Assembly: GCF_000732325.1 (NCBI RefSeq)
Contig: NZ_BBIW01000005.1
Coordinates: 248,001-312,000, forward strand
Source: Paenibacillus sp. TCA20
GTDB lineage: Bacteria; Bacillota; Bacilli; Paenibacillales; Paenibacillaceae
Direction of reading: 5' to 3'
Length of the DNA: 64,000 nt
Of this stretch, positions 18,104 to 27,043 are shown one piece after another. The notes under the pieces are model-generated. The model had not been told where the DNA came from and did no database searches. It worked only from the letters and a program-made list of their open reading frames with translations. The first letter of the stretch is position 1. Every line of letters begins with the position of its first letter. A program made the translations under genes and the position numbers.

Positions 18104-18997
18104 ATGTTCGAGGCGGACCGGAAATTGAAGTCAGATGGATTTGAAGAGGAAAAGATTTTTATACAACCCGAATTTGTGCTCAAAGAATTACAAAATAATG
18201 CATTAACACGTCACTTCCATATAAGTGATATCGGCTTTTTTCCTGCTGCAAAATTTCATTACAGACAAAGACCCAAAGGATCTCAATCTCATATCCTCAT
18301 CTATTGTGTCAAAGGAGAAGGCTGGGTGGAAACCAATAAATCCGTACCAGTTCAACCCAGACAACTTATCGTTATTCCAGCGGACACCCCGCATCGATAT
18401 GGTGCATCTCATGAAAATCCTTGGACCATTTATTGGATGCACCTTACAGGGACAGACGCAGAATCTCTTATTCGAGCTTATTCTTTAGATGCGGGGCCCC
18501 TCCCTTTTACATTAAACTTGCATTCTAGGTGGGTCGATGACTTTGAACAATGTTACGACATGTTATCAGATAAACCGTATGCCATGAACAATCAGATTTA
18601 TGTATCCCAGTGTATCCGCCATTTAATTAGTCACGTAGGATTTAGTTTAATGCATACACTTCAGGATAATAAAAGTGAACGCTATTTGGAACAAGCTGTG
18701 CAATTCATGACGGATCGTATGACAGAGTCTCTGACGCTTCCGGAATTAGCACGTCATTTAGGCTTATCTAAACAACATTTGATTTACTTGTTCAACAAGG
18801 AAACTGGCGTGCCTCCAATTGAGTTCTATCTCAGACTCAAGATGCAGCGAGCTGGACAAATGTTATCCTTATCGGATAAAAGCGTGAAGGAAATAGCCGG
18901 AGCTGTCGGTATAAAGGACCCCTATTATTTCTCAAGATTGTTCAAAAAAATAATGGGATGCTCGCCGACCGAATATCGGAGCATCCCAAAAGGTTGA
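18104..18997 (+). CDS. AraC-family regulator with cupin-type sensor
   Basis: A 297-residue regulator. An N-terminal AraC-type sugar-binding cupin (about 30-150; LIYCVKGEGWVETNKSVPVQ, LIVIPADTPHRYGASHENPW) is followed by the two C-terminal HTHs (LPELARHLGLSKQHLIYLF and VKEIAGAVGIKDPYYFSRLF, ending in GCSPTEYRS). ATG 18104 fits AGAGG at 6 nt, rather than the ATG at 18098 that touches the SD. It is convergent with the GH2 glycosidase gene (26 bp apart), whose expression it probably activates in response to a sugar. Confidence 0.9.
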   Translation: MFEADRKLKSDGFEEEKIFIQPEFVLKELQNNALTRHFHISDIGFFPAAKFHYRQRPKGSQSHILIYCVKGEGWVETNKSVPVQPRQLIVIPADTPHRYGASHENPWTIYWMHLTGTDAESLIRAYSLDAGPLPFTLNLHSRWVDDFEQCYDMLSDKPYAMNNQIYVSQCIRHLISHVGFSLMHTLQDNKSERYLEQAVQFMTDRMTESLTLPELARHLGLSKQHLIYLFNKETGVPPIEFYLRLKMQRAGQMLSLSDKSVKEIAGAVGIKDPYYFSRLFKKIMGCSPTEYRSIPKG

Positions 18998-19023
18998 TAA
19001 TTGTAAGTAGTTAAGAGACCGAA

Positions 19024-21036
19024 TTACTGAACCAAATGGTGATCTGTAAAATGTCCCGTATACTTGGTCAATGGACCGCTTGTTACCGAGAATCCGGTCG
19101 GTCTCTGAACATCCAGTATGATTTCTTCCATGTCGATATGAGGTACATCCATAAAATGTAACACGCATTGCTCACCAGGCTCTAATTGTGGTATATCTTT
19201 TTCGTAACAGTTACCAAATGGATCAGTAAGCTTTATGGTATATCCGGATATTCTGTAAGACGGAATGTCATTTGCAGTATCTATAATTACTGCCATACTT
19301 CCTTCTTTATTGTACAAATTTATGGATACATGGATCGGTGAAGCCAACTGACGTAAGGTTTCATATGATGGCTTAGGCGTACCGTCCAAATACATGGAAC
19401 CGTGTACACGTTGTCGCAGCATGCCTTCACCAGCTTCGCCCATCTGTGTTCGATAATCATTCAGACTAAAGTATATCAGTGCTGCAATACCAGAATGCTT
19501 CCGGTATTCTATCGTGTTCTCTATTAGAATTTCCTGACGTCGTTCGTCTCCTCCCGCATAAGCTGGTTCACATAGTCCATATTCTGCTACAATTACAGGT
19601 TTATTCTTATATGCTTCTGTAATGGCTTCGATTACAGCAGGTCGATCTAGATCTCCATGCCAAGTCCCAATATAATCGTTCCACATAATAACATCACCTA
19701 CACCCGTGGTGTCAGTAGAGGGATCCTCATGTACCGTATTGGAAACGTAGTTAATAAATCGGGTGTCATCTAAACCGCGAACAAGCGCCTTCAATTTTTC
19801 AAAATAACGAACTGTGATGGGAGATTGTCCATTTATCTCGTTACCCAGTCCCCATGCATAAATACATGGATGATGATAGTGTCGATTAATCATTTCACGG
19901 GCATGCTGCATAGACGTCTGAAGCCATTCATCGTCTGGATCATACGGCGTTTGCCAATGCGGAATCTCTTCCTGTACCAATAGACCATTACGGTCACAGC
20001 ATTCTAGTAGCTTGCTATCTTGCTGCCAATGAAAACGGGTTATTACGCAATTTGCTTCTTTCATATGTCGGAGCATTTCCTCAAGCTCGTTAAGCGTTTC
20101 GGCCATGCCTCGATCCGGGTGAGATCCCGGCATCCATTCAACCCCCATAAGTCGGACTGGCTCTCGATTGAGTAGTAATGTATTGCCATCTGACTGAATT
20201 TCTCTGAAGCCAACCTCTATGGATTCCTCATCGGAAAGCTCATCATCCAAGTACAAAGCAAGATTAACCTTATACAAATGAGGATGATCAAAATGCCACA
20301 GCTTGGGACCCTCCACCTTTAAATTTTCAAAGCGTAATATGCCTGCATTGCTGGTTAATTCCCATGTTTCTGAAATTGTGGAGCCCTCTTCACTGGTTAC
20401 TGTTACCTTAAGTCCAAAAGTGCTGTTGTTCGACTCACTCTGTTCTTCTTCCCATAAACGAATCTCTCCTGATATTAAACCGTAAGAGCAGCTACGCCCG
20501 TTTGCTTCATCACTAATTACAGGAACGGCCTGTATTTTGCTGTAATCCATTGCTCTGCGTCCGCTAACAATAAGGGATACTCCACGAATTATTCCGCCAT
20601 CATCCGCCCAATCAAAGCTGTTGCCTACGGGAAGGGCTGTCTGACTATTTTCATTATTTGCCGATACAACGATCCTGTTGTTTTCTCCATAGGAGACAGC
20701 ATTTGAGATATCTAATACAAATGAGGTGTAACCAGAATTGATATGTACCCCCACCTTTTGCCCATTTACCCATACAGCCGCATCACGATAAACCGCGTCA
20801 AATTGCAAACGAATTAATTTGTTCTCCCATTCAGGTGGAGCATAAAAGCTACAACTGTACCACCCTGTACCCCGAAACTCCTGCAGTCCGTCTTGAACAT
20901 TCCACGTATGTGGAATCATGACGTTCTCTCCTTGAGGCGGGCCGCCTTCATGCCATTTTAGTTCCTCTCCCTCGTTCTTTAAATCTGCCTGAAAGATCCA
21001 TGATTCTTCCAATGGGATACGTAATCTGGCGCTCAT
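19024..21036 (-). CDS. Glycoside hydrolase family 2 (beta-galactosidase/glucuronidase-like)
   Basis: A 670-residue cytoplasmic GH2 enzyme with no signal peptide. Domain order: jelly-roll sugar-binding (about 10-170; TGWYSCSFYAPPEW, YRDAAVWVNGQKVGVHINSG), Ig-like (175-280), then the TIM barrel. RFHWQQDSKLLECCDRNGLL and YAWGLGNEIN hold the general acid/base Glu (after Asn), and VIVAEYGLC the nucleophile Glu. It hydrolyses a beta-linked non-reducing sugar; galactose or glucuronic acid cannot be told apart here. GAAAGAGAGG precedes the ATG. Convergent AraC gene is a likely regulator. Confidence 0.88.
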   Translation of the reverse strand: MSARLRIPLEESWIFQADLKNEGEELKWHEGGPPQGENVMIPHTWNVQDGLQEFRGTGWYSCSFYAPPEWENKLIRLQFDAVYRDAAVWVNGQKVGVHINSGYTSFVLDISNAVSYGENNRIVVSANNENSQTALPVGNSFDWADDGGIIRGVSLIVSGRRAMDYSKIQAVPVISDEANGRSCSYGLISGEIRLWEEEQSESNNSTFGLKVTVTSEEGSTISETWELTSNAGILRFENLKVEGPKLWHFDHPHLYKVNLALYLDDELSDEESIEVGFREIQSDGNTLLLNREPVRLMGVEWMPGSHPDRGMAETLNELEEMLRHMKEANCVITRFHWQQDSKLLECCDRNGLLVQEEIPHWQTPYDPDDEWLQTSMQHAREMINRHYHHPCIYAWGLGNEINGQSPITVRYFEKLKALVRGLDDTRFINYVSNTVHEDPSTDTTGVGDVIMWNDYIGTWHGDLDRPAVIEAITEAYKNKPVIVAEYGLCEPAYAGGDERRQEILIENTIEYRKHSGIAALIYFSLNDYRTQMGEAGEGMLRQRVHGSMYLDGTPKPSYETLRQLASPIHVSINLYNKEGSMAVIIDTANDIPSYRISGYTIKLTDPFGNCYEKDIPQLEPGEQCVLHFMDVPHIDMEEIILDVQRPTGFSVTSGPLTKYTGHFTDHHLVQ

Positions 21037-21259
21037 CCAAATTCCTCTCTTTCTCGTAATTTGTGCTTTATTATATAGAAGCTAAGCGCTCATAGCCATT
21101 CAACATCCTCTGATTACATGGACAATATTCTTAATTTTATCTGATTCACGATTTAAACATACTTCCTGAATAGCCCATTGGAGTCATACTCTCAGCTTAT
21201 CAATTCAACTATAATAGCTTGAGTTAAGTTAAAAATTATATAGGGACAGGAGCAACTTA

Positions 21260-22627
21260 ATGAAAGGCAGCGTTAAACAAGCAATAGTGACAGGTAAGCA
21301 AAAAAACGCATCCATTTACCAAACCTTATGGAGATGGCATTTATATGCAGGACTCTTCTTCGCCCCATTTATTTTTATCTTAGCAGTTACAGGATCTGTA
21401 TATTTATTCAAACCTCAAATGGAACAATGGATGTATCGTGATTTATACGTTGTAAATGATGAAGGCAGCAAGCTCCCTCCTTCCTTACTCATTGAGAAAG
21501 TGATGAGCAACTATCCAGATGCAAGGGTCGTAAAATACCGTCCTGGCGAGGAAGCGACACGATCTGCCGAAGTAAAAATCAACCAAAACAATGAAACGTA
21601 TACCGTGTTTGTGGATCCTTACTCTGCTGAAATTATAGGAGATATGAATGATAAAAGCAGACTAATGGATCGGATCGAAGAATTTCACGGTGAGTTGATG
21701 CTAGGCACGACAGGGGATCGTATTGTTGAATTAGCAGCATGCTGGGCATTGATTTTAGTATTCACAGGGCTTTACCTATGGTTCCCTAGAGATAAGAGTA
21801 AATGGAGAGGTATACTCATCCCCCGATTTAAGACCACAAGAAAAACATTATTAAGGGATTTACATGCTGTTCCCGCCTTCTGGATATCGGCGGCGATGAT
21901 TTTTCTTATCATTACAGGTCTCTTATGGTCTGGATTTTGGGGGACCAAAGTGCAGACCATTGCGACAAATACAGGAGTCGGATATCCGCCGTCCATCTGG
22001 GTTGGAAATGCTCCTTCAAGTGGGCTAAAAACTAAAGATATCGCAGATGTTCCATGGGCTGCTGAGAATCTAGATGTTCCTGCATCAACGGTAAAAGAAG
22101 TCCAGCTATCCATAGATCAAGTTGTAAGTATCGCTAGTAACCTTGAGATTTATCCGACTTATGAAGTCATTTTTCCAAAAACACCTGAAGGTGTATATAC
22201 TTTATCGGTTTTTCCACCTAAGGCTCGAGATGAAGCAACGGTTCATATTGATCAGTACAGCGGTGCAGTCCTTGCTGATTATCGGTATGAAAACTATGAG
22301 CCCATTGGCAAATTAATGGCCTGGGGAATTACGCTCCATAAAGGGTTAGAATTCGGTTTATTAAACCAAATTATAGGGCTTGTTGTATGTATAGGCATTG
22401 CAGGTATTGTATTTACTGGCTTTTTGATGTGGTGGAAGCGTAAACCTAACGGTAAGATGGGCGCTCCCCGTTCCGTAAGTCCAGGCAAGATTAAAGGACT
22501 GCTCATCATTCTTGCAGTGTTCGGGATTCTTTTTCCATTAGTAGGTGTGTCACTCATCGTTGTTGGTCTTATTGATTTCTTTATCATTAAAAGGGTTCCT
22601 GTGCTTAAAAAGTTCTTTAACGCGTAA
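21260..22627 (+). CDS. PepSY-associated transmembrane protein
   Basis: A 455-residue membrane protein of the PepSY_TM family. TM1 is at about 30-50 (YAGLFFAPFIFILAVTGSVY), preceded by the conserved WRWH. Extracellular PepSY domains sit at 60-125 and 270-345, with further TM segments near 165 (ALILVFTGLYLWFP), 205, 375-400 and 430. RIEEFHGELMLG and TLHKGLEFGLL carry the conserved histidines. The family includes iron- and redox-linked membrane reductases; the electron path here is inferred only. AGGAGCAACTTA precedes the ATG. It lies 22 bp upstream of a YtkA-like lipoprotein gene, likely one operon. Confidence 0.85.
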   Translation: MKGSVKQAIVTGKQKNASIYQTLWRWHLYAGLFFAPFIFILAVTGSVYLFKPQMEQWMYRDLYVVNDEGSKLPPSLLIEKVMSNYPDARVVKYRPGEEATRSAEVKINQNNETYTVFVDPYSAEIIGDMNDKSRLMDRIEEFHGELMLGTTGDRIVELAACWALILVFTGLYLWFPRDKSKWRGILIPRFKTTRKTLLRDLHAVPAFWISAAMIFLIITGLLWSGFWGTKVQTIATNTGVGYPPSIWVGNAPSSGLKTKDIADVPWAAENLDVPASTVKEVQLSIDQVVSIASNLEIYPTYEVIFPKTPEGVYTLSVFPPKARDEATVHIDQYSGAVLADYRYENYEPIGKLMAWGITLHKGLEFGLLNQIIGLVVCIGIAGIVFTGFLMWWKRKPNGKMGAPRSVSPGKIKGLLIILAVFGILFPLVGVSLIVVGLIDFFIIKRVPVLKKFFNA

Positions 22628-22649
22628 TTCAAAGAATAGGCGGTATATA

Positions 22650-23126
22650 ATGAAGAAAAAGTCGTCCTTAATCTACTCTTATATCCTATTGACCTTGTTA
22701 CTATCAGCTTGTACATCGGTAGATGCAGATGCAGCTCAGAAGTATAAGCAAGAAAATGTGCTCAGAGCGGAAATTACCGTTCCAGAATCAATCCAGATAG
22801 GTGTACCCCAGTCCTATGTTGCTAAACTTGTTCAGAGAGACATCAATGTAGATAATCCTGATGTAATTCAGTTTCATATATGGAGTTCTGACGACAGGGA
22901 GGAGCCATTTCATGAAACAATCGAACCGATCCATAGCAATAATGGGATGTTTACAGCCGATATCGTCTTACCACAGGATGGTATATATTACTTTCAAGTG
23001 ATGGCCTCTTCTCAAGGTTCTGAAGTCATGCCTACTGTGCAGCTCATCGTGGGAGATGTCGAAGTGCCCGAAGCGGAACAGAATAACTCGACCAGCGGCA
23101 CTAACAACAGCGGTGAGCATCATTAG
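22650..23126 (+). CDS. YtkA-like lipoprotein
   Basis: A 158-residue lipoprotein. The signal KKKSSLIYSYILLTLLLSAC ends in the lipobox LSAC. The mature part is one Ig-like YtkA/FixH-type domain (AEITVPESIQIGVPQSYVAK, GMFTADIVLPQDGIYYFQVM), with a Ser/Asn-rich tail ending EHH that might bind metal. A longer open frame begins at 22545, but ATG 22650 directly precedes the signal peptide and is chosen; only a weak SD (AGGCGG) is present. Co-transcribed with the PepSY gene, suggesting a joint envelope role in metal or redox handling. Confidence 0.8.
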   Translation: MKKKSSLIYSYILLTLLLSACTSVDADAAQKYKQENVLRAEITVPESIQIGVPQSYVAKLVQRDINVDNPDVIQFHIWSSDDREEPFHETIEPIHSNNGMFTADIVLPQDGIYYFQVMASSQGSEVMPTVQLIVGDVEVPEAEQNNSTSGTNNSGEHH

Positions 23127-23137
23127 TTCAAAAGTAA

Positions 23138-23180
23138 AGCACAAAGAGCCGCTTCTACGCGGCTTTGTGTGCTCTTATTT
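23138..23180. terminator. Bidirectional terminator between YtkA lipoprotein and blaI
   Basis: AGCACAAAGAGCCGC (23138-23152) and GCGGCTTTGTGTGCT (23159-23173) form a 15-bp stem with one mismatch; CTTATTTCTTTTT follows on the plus strand and TTTACTTTTG on the minus strand. Confidence 0.88.
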
Positions 23181-23561
23181 CTTTTTATCCGTTTTCTCGT
23201 TCAATAAGCTGCGCAGCTCCTTAATCTCCTCGTCTGATACAGCATTGTCTTCAAAAAAATGAACAAGCATTGATTTCATTGTACCGCCGTATATTCGTTT
23301 AACGAAGGACTGCGTCTCTGCCTGCTGACATTCATACTGAGAGAATAATGGTGCAAACGTATATACTTTTGTATCCTGATTAATGGATACTGCCTGCTTT
23401 TTGACCAGCCGGTCCAGCAGTGTTCGGATTGTTTTGGGCTTCCAGTCTGTTCGCTGCTGCAAGGCATCGATGACTTCGCCAGCTGTTCTTGGAGCCCTTT
23501 CCCATAGTACTGTCATGACTTCCCACTCGGATTCCGATATTTTTGGTACCTGTTTCGTCAA
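23175..23561 (-). CDS. blaI: BlaI/MecI-type penicillinase repressor
   Basis: A 128-residue winged-helix repressor (ISESEWEVMTVLWERAPRTA then GEVIDALQQRTDWKPKTIRT, LLDRLVKKQAVS). It binds TACA-n-TGTA operators as a dimer and is cleaved after BlaR1 activation. Family scissile and dimerisation regions lie in the C-terminal half (QSFVKRIYGGTMKSMLVHFF). GTG at 23570 is nearly on top of the SD; TTG 23561, about 10 nt from AAGGA, fits better and agrees with the usual start M-K-P-IS. It is the last gene of the bla-blaR1-blaI unit, 19 nt after blaR1. Confidence 0.92.
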   Translation of the reverse strand: MTKQVPKISESEWEVMTVLWERAPRTAGEVIDALQQRTDWKPKTIRTLLDRLVKKQAVSINQDTKVYTFAPLFSQYECQQAETQSFVKRIYGGTMKSMLVHFFEDNAVSDEEIKELRSLLNEKTDKKK

Positions 23562-23580
23562 CGATGTCACATCCTTCTAA

Positions 23581-25350
23581 CTAATATATCCCTTTGTCTT
23601 CTAATATCCGTAACGTTATTTGTGAGGCTGTACTGCCGTTTGAACGACCATGATCCTGGATATTGGTTGCAAAAAAGTAGCAGTTGTCCTCATCCTCAAC
23701 ATAACCAATAAACCAGCCATTCGTATTCTTCTGATTAACCGTGCCTGTTCCTGTCTTACCGAATAGCGCCTTATCGCCCTTATCTTCTATGTGAATCGCT
23801 TTCTTAACTGCCTGAGCATGCTTGCGGTCAAAACCGAGCTGATTTGTATACATCGCATGCAGCAGCTTAACCTGCTCAACCGCTGATATTTTAAGTGAAG
23901 ATTCCAGCCAGTAAGGCTCAGAATTGCCAGAAATATTAGTATTTCCATATTGGATAAGATTCAAATAGTGTTGTATCTCACTGCGTTTGATTCTGGACTC
24001 CATGTTCTCAAAATACCAGTTCACTGAATCCTGCAGAGCAGTATGCATCGTTTGGTCTCTGTTCCATTCGGTATATGGGTACTTGTGACCGTTCCATGCT
24101 ATTCTCGTATCCTGCTCTGAAATAGCTTTTGTTTCAAGGCCAATCAAGGCGCTGTATATCTTGTAAGTAGAGTCAGGCGATACCCTCCTTGTGCTGTGAT
24201 CCTTGTTATAGATCTGATACTCATCTTGCTGCATATCATATAGTACAAACGTTCCTTCATATCCGGAAAAATAACGGCTTAAATCCTCATAAACAGGCTC
24301 GGCCTCTTTAAATGAATAACGGGAATCATCATACTCAACAGCCGAAACAAGAGGAAGCTGACACAATATAAATACGACGGTAAAAATGACAATAGCAATG
24401 CTAATTCTTTGGTTGCTTCTGGATTCTGCTGCGAAATTGGCAATCTTCTCGATCCTTTGCTTCAGCTGGCTTTTTGGACTGACTAGCTGATTGGCTAGAT
24501 TCAGGTAAGGAGATTTAGACCCCCGCTCGGCAAAACGGAGGATGGTAAGTCCATAGCCAGTATGCTGCTCTTCATCCAGCAATTTGAGTACCGCTTGATC
24601 GCAGGCAATTTCACGATCCAATCTCATCTTTCTGAAGGCCAGCCAGATAAGCGGGTTGAACCAGTATAGCATCTGGAATACAACAAACAGATAATTGGTA
24701 AGGTAATCCTTGCTTCTTAAATGATGCAGTTCATGCAAGATAATATATTTCACTTCAGCTTCGGTCAGCCATTCGGTAAATCCGGATGGAAACACAAGAC
24801 AAGGCTTAAAGAACCCGGTTAATATCGGTGACTGTACGAGTGGCGATTCCAGAATGCGCAATTCATTTGTTAAGTAAAGCTTTCTTTTGCAGTGCTCCAG
24901 TATATTCAAGATTTCCCGATTGACAACTCGCTCAGACAACGTGGTTACACGTCTTATATTGATCCAGGAAATGAAAAAAACGAAGGCTAGAATCAGGATT
25001 CCACTAGCCCAAATGCAAATCACTACTGTCTGAAATAAATCAGGTGCGAAACGACCCACAGATACCGTAAAGTCCTGAAGTAAATTTGCATTGGAGGATA
25101 CATAGAGCGGTTCTTGAGCTGCTTCATCGCTGTGATTTGCAGATAAAGCACCGCCGAATTCATTAAAGAATGTTCCGGAACTTAATAATGAACTTGGTAT
25201 AAAAGGAATAACTAACGCAGCTAACAACAGAAACCATAGATAGTAGTTCCACTTCGTCGTAAGCTGACGGTGAAACATGAATTTTAACAGCAGAATTCCG
25301 CCAGCTGATATGGAAGAAACTATACAAGCGACAGTAAAAATGGCAAACAA
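23581..25350 (-). CDS. blaR1: BlaR1 beta-lactam sensor/signal transducer
   Basis: A 589-residue membrane sensor. TM segments at about 5-25, 35-55, 105-130 and 315-335 surround an M56 zinc protease domain (zinc motif HELHHLRSKD; FNPLIWLAFRKMRLDREIAC). The extracellular C-terminal penicillin-binding sensor domain starts near 345. PDSTYKIYSALIG holds the acylated Ser (STYK), DSVNWYF the SxN motif and GKTGTGTVN the KTG motif. Beta-lactam acylation activates the protease and relieves BlaI repression. Start TTG, placed by AAGGGAG at 8 nt. Length matches the family. Confidence 0.94.
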   Translation of the reverse strand: MFAIFTVACIVSSISAGGILLLKFMFHRQLTTKWNYYLWFLLLAALVIPFIPSSLLSSGTFFNEFGGALSANHSDEAAQEPLYVSSNANLLQDFTVSVGRFAPDLFQTVVICIWASGILILAFVFFISWINIRRVTTLSERVVNREILNILEHCKRKLYLTNELRILESPLVQSPILTGFFKPCLVFPSGFTEWLTEAEVKYIILHELHHLRSKDYLTNYLFVVFQMLYWFNPLIWLAFRKMRLDREIACDQAVLKLLDEEQHTGYGLTILRFAERGSKSPYLNLANQLVSPKSQLKQRIEKIANFAAESRSNQRISIAIVIFTVVFILCQLPLVSAVEYDDSRYSFKEAEPVYEDLSRYFSGYEGTFVLYDMQQDEYQIYNKDHSTRRVSPDSTYKIYSALIGLETKAISEQDTRIAWNGHKYPYTEWNRDQTMHTALQDSVNWYFENMESRIKRSEIQHYLNLIQYGNTNISGNSEPYWLESSLKISAVEQVKLLHAMYTNQLGFDRKHAQAVKKAIHIEDKGDKALFGKTGTGTVNQKNTNGWFIGYVEDEDNCYFFATNIQDHGRSNGSTASQITLRILEDKGIY

Positions 25351-25377
25351 ATTCTGCGCTCCCTTCTCTTGTGGTCC

Positions 25378-26349
25378 TTACTTCGAGGAACCACTGTCCA
25401 TGTGGTTTAGAGCCTGAACTGCAAGCTCTGTCGTTCGCGCAATAAGCGAGTTATCGTACTCGGCGTCTTTTTCATCGCGGCTCGTCATTATGGCAAGAAC
25501 AATCGGATCACGATCTGGAGGCCATATGATGCCAATGTCGTTCCTTGTTCCGTAGCTTCCGGCACCTGTCTTGTCTCCTACGTTCCACCCTTCAGGAACC
25601 CCTGCACGAATCAACTCATCCCCTGTTGTGTTGCTGTGGAGCCAATGGGTCAGAAGCGTTCTTTCCTGCTCGGAAAGTGTATCTGTAAGTATAAAATGAT
25701 GAAGAGAATTTGCCAAGGCTCTCGGAGTACTGGTATCACGGTCATCACCTGGAACGGCCTCATTCAGCTCGGTCTCATAGCGGTCAGCCATCGTAACGGT
25801 ATCCCCGATTTCTCGAAGTACAGTCTCGAAGCCTTTCGGTCCGCCCAGCTCCTTCAGCATCAGATTGCCTGCAGTGTTATCACTGAAGCGAATAGCTGCG
25901 TCCATAATTTCACTGAGCTTCATCCCCGTAGTTACATGCTTCTCTGTTATCGGGGAATTCTCCTCTACATCTTCTTTGGAATACTTAATGATCTTGTCCA
26001 GCTCCTCCTCCGATTCTTTAAGCAATATTGCTCCTGCTGCCAGCGCTTTGAAGGTTGAGGCATAAGCAAACCGTTCATCTGCACGATAGGAGACCGTCTT
26101 GCCGGAACCTGTATCCCATGCAAATACACCGACTCTCGTATCATACTCTTCTTCTAAGTCGGCATAGCTTTCATCTGCAGAGACTGATATAGAAGTATTA
26201 GCATCCGTACCTTGTACACTATCTACTATTGCCGTGTCCTTTCCTCCTCCACACCCATTCAACAGCAGAAGAACAAGAAATATGCTTAGTAAAACAGACG
26301 GTTTAGCATATAAAGCGGTGAGCTCCCGGATCCTTTGTACATTTCTCAT
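25378..26349 (-). CDS. bla: Class A beta-lactamase (lipoprotein-type)
   Basis: A 323-residue serine beta-lactamase. The signal LLSIFLVLLLLNGCGGG contains a lipobox, so it is probably anchored outside the membrane. The mature enzyme shows all class A motifs: ASTFK (Ser70-x-x-Lys73), SDN (130-132), ETELN (Glu166 loop) and DKTGAG (KTG 234-236). It hydrolyses penicillins, perhaps cephalosporins. It is the first gene of a bla-blaR1-blaI unit, behind a promoter overlaid by two BlaI operators, so inducible expression is expected. A chromosomal, intrinsic cassette; no mobile element flanks it. Confidence 0.95.
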   Translation of the reverse strand: MRNVQRIRELTALYAKPSVLLSIFLVLLLLNGCGGGKDTAIVDSVQGTDANTSISVSADESYADLEEEYDTRVGVFAWDTGSGKTVSYRADERFAYASTFKALAAGAILLKESEEELDKIIKYSKEDVEENSPITEKHVTTGMKLSEIMDAAIRFSDNTAGNLMLKELGGPKGFETVLREIGDTVTMADRYETELNEAVPGDDRDTSTPRALANSLHHFILTDTLSEQERTLLTHWLHSNTTGDELIRAGVPEGWNVGDKTGAGSYGTRNDIGIIWPPDRDPIVLAIMTSRDEKDAEYDNSLIARTTELAVQALNHMDSGSSK

Positions 26350-26473
26350 TACTTAATCCCCATTTCATATGATTTGTAATGCATTAGCGCCCATGTAACT
26401 CTAACCGCCCCCTTCGCATGACTTGGCAACCACAATAACTAACGGCTTTGTGGGACAACAGATGAAATCAGTA

Positions 26474-26526
26474 GACTACATTTGTAGTCATGCTATGATA
26501 TTACATTTGTAATCTGATTATGTCAA
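26474..26526 (-). promoter_or_regulatory. bla promoter with two BlaI operators
   Basis: TTGACA (26526-26521), 17-nt spacer, TAATAT (26503-26498). Operator 1, ATTACATTTGTAAT (26500-26513), overlaps spacer and -10. Operator 2, GACTACATTTGTAGTC (26474-26489), covers the start-site region. Both carry the BlaI/MecI core TACATTTGTA; centres are 25 bp apart, so two dimers would sit near the same helix face. Confidence 0.93.
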
Positions 26527-26593
26527 ACATTGGACACAGCTATGGACTTTTAAAGTCCGTATCTTCTTCTCTTGTGGATTAATATTTCTCGAC

Positions 26594-26629
26594 AAAAAAA
26601 GCGGGCGTTGCATTAAACTGCAACCCCGC
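26594..26629 (-). terminator. Intrinsic terminator of the Asp23 gene
   Basis: GCGGGCGTTGCA (26601-26612) and TGCAACCCCGC (26619-26629) pair with one bulge; seven T follow on the minus strand. Confidence 0.88.
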
Positions 26630-26673
26630 CGCTAATAATCCATACTACAGTCGAATAGCTGTAATCCCTCAAT

Positions 26674-27015
26674 CTAATCTAATGCAATCCCCTCTACCTT
26701 TACAAAAATCTCGCCGATTGAGGAGCCTGTTATATTTTCAATCAAATTCTTCACTCTTTGTTGCAGCTCTCTACATACCTGGTGAATCTTCACTCCGTAA
26801 TCTACAATAATTCGCAGCTCAACATTGGTGACTGCGTCTAACCGATGAATCGTTATTCCCTTAGATTGTCTACTGCTGCTTAGTTGACTCAGAATATCGT
26901 TTAAACCACCCGTCACTACCCTAATTCCCTCTATATCTCGCAAGGCTTTTTCTGTAATTTTGGTAATCACTTGATTAGAAATAGATACTTTTCCCTCCGA
27001 AGTTTGAATCATCAT
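26674..27015 (-). CDS. Asp23/Gls24 family envelope stress protein
   Basis: A 113-residue Asp23 (DUF322) domain protein: GKVSISNQVITKITEKALRD, then IEGIRVVTGG and VELRIIVDYGVKIHQVCREL, VKNLIENITG. Members sit at the membrane inner face in alkaline or envelope stress, or help fatty-acid or cell-wall functions. AGGAGAGAAAA precedes the ATG. Downstream of an AI-2E-type transporter gene (28 bp), with which it is probably co-transcribed; it ends the two-component operon. Confidence 0.88.
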   Translation of the reverse strand: MMIQTSEGKVSISNQVITKITEKALRDIEGIRVVTGGLNDILSQLSSSRQSKGITIHRLDAVTNVELRIIVDYGVKIHQVCRELQQRVKNLIENITGSSIGEIFVKVEGIALD

Positions 27016-27043
27016 TTTTCTCTCCTCTTGATTGGAATATGAA

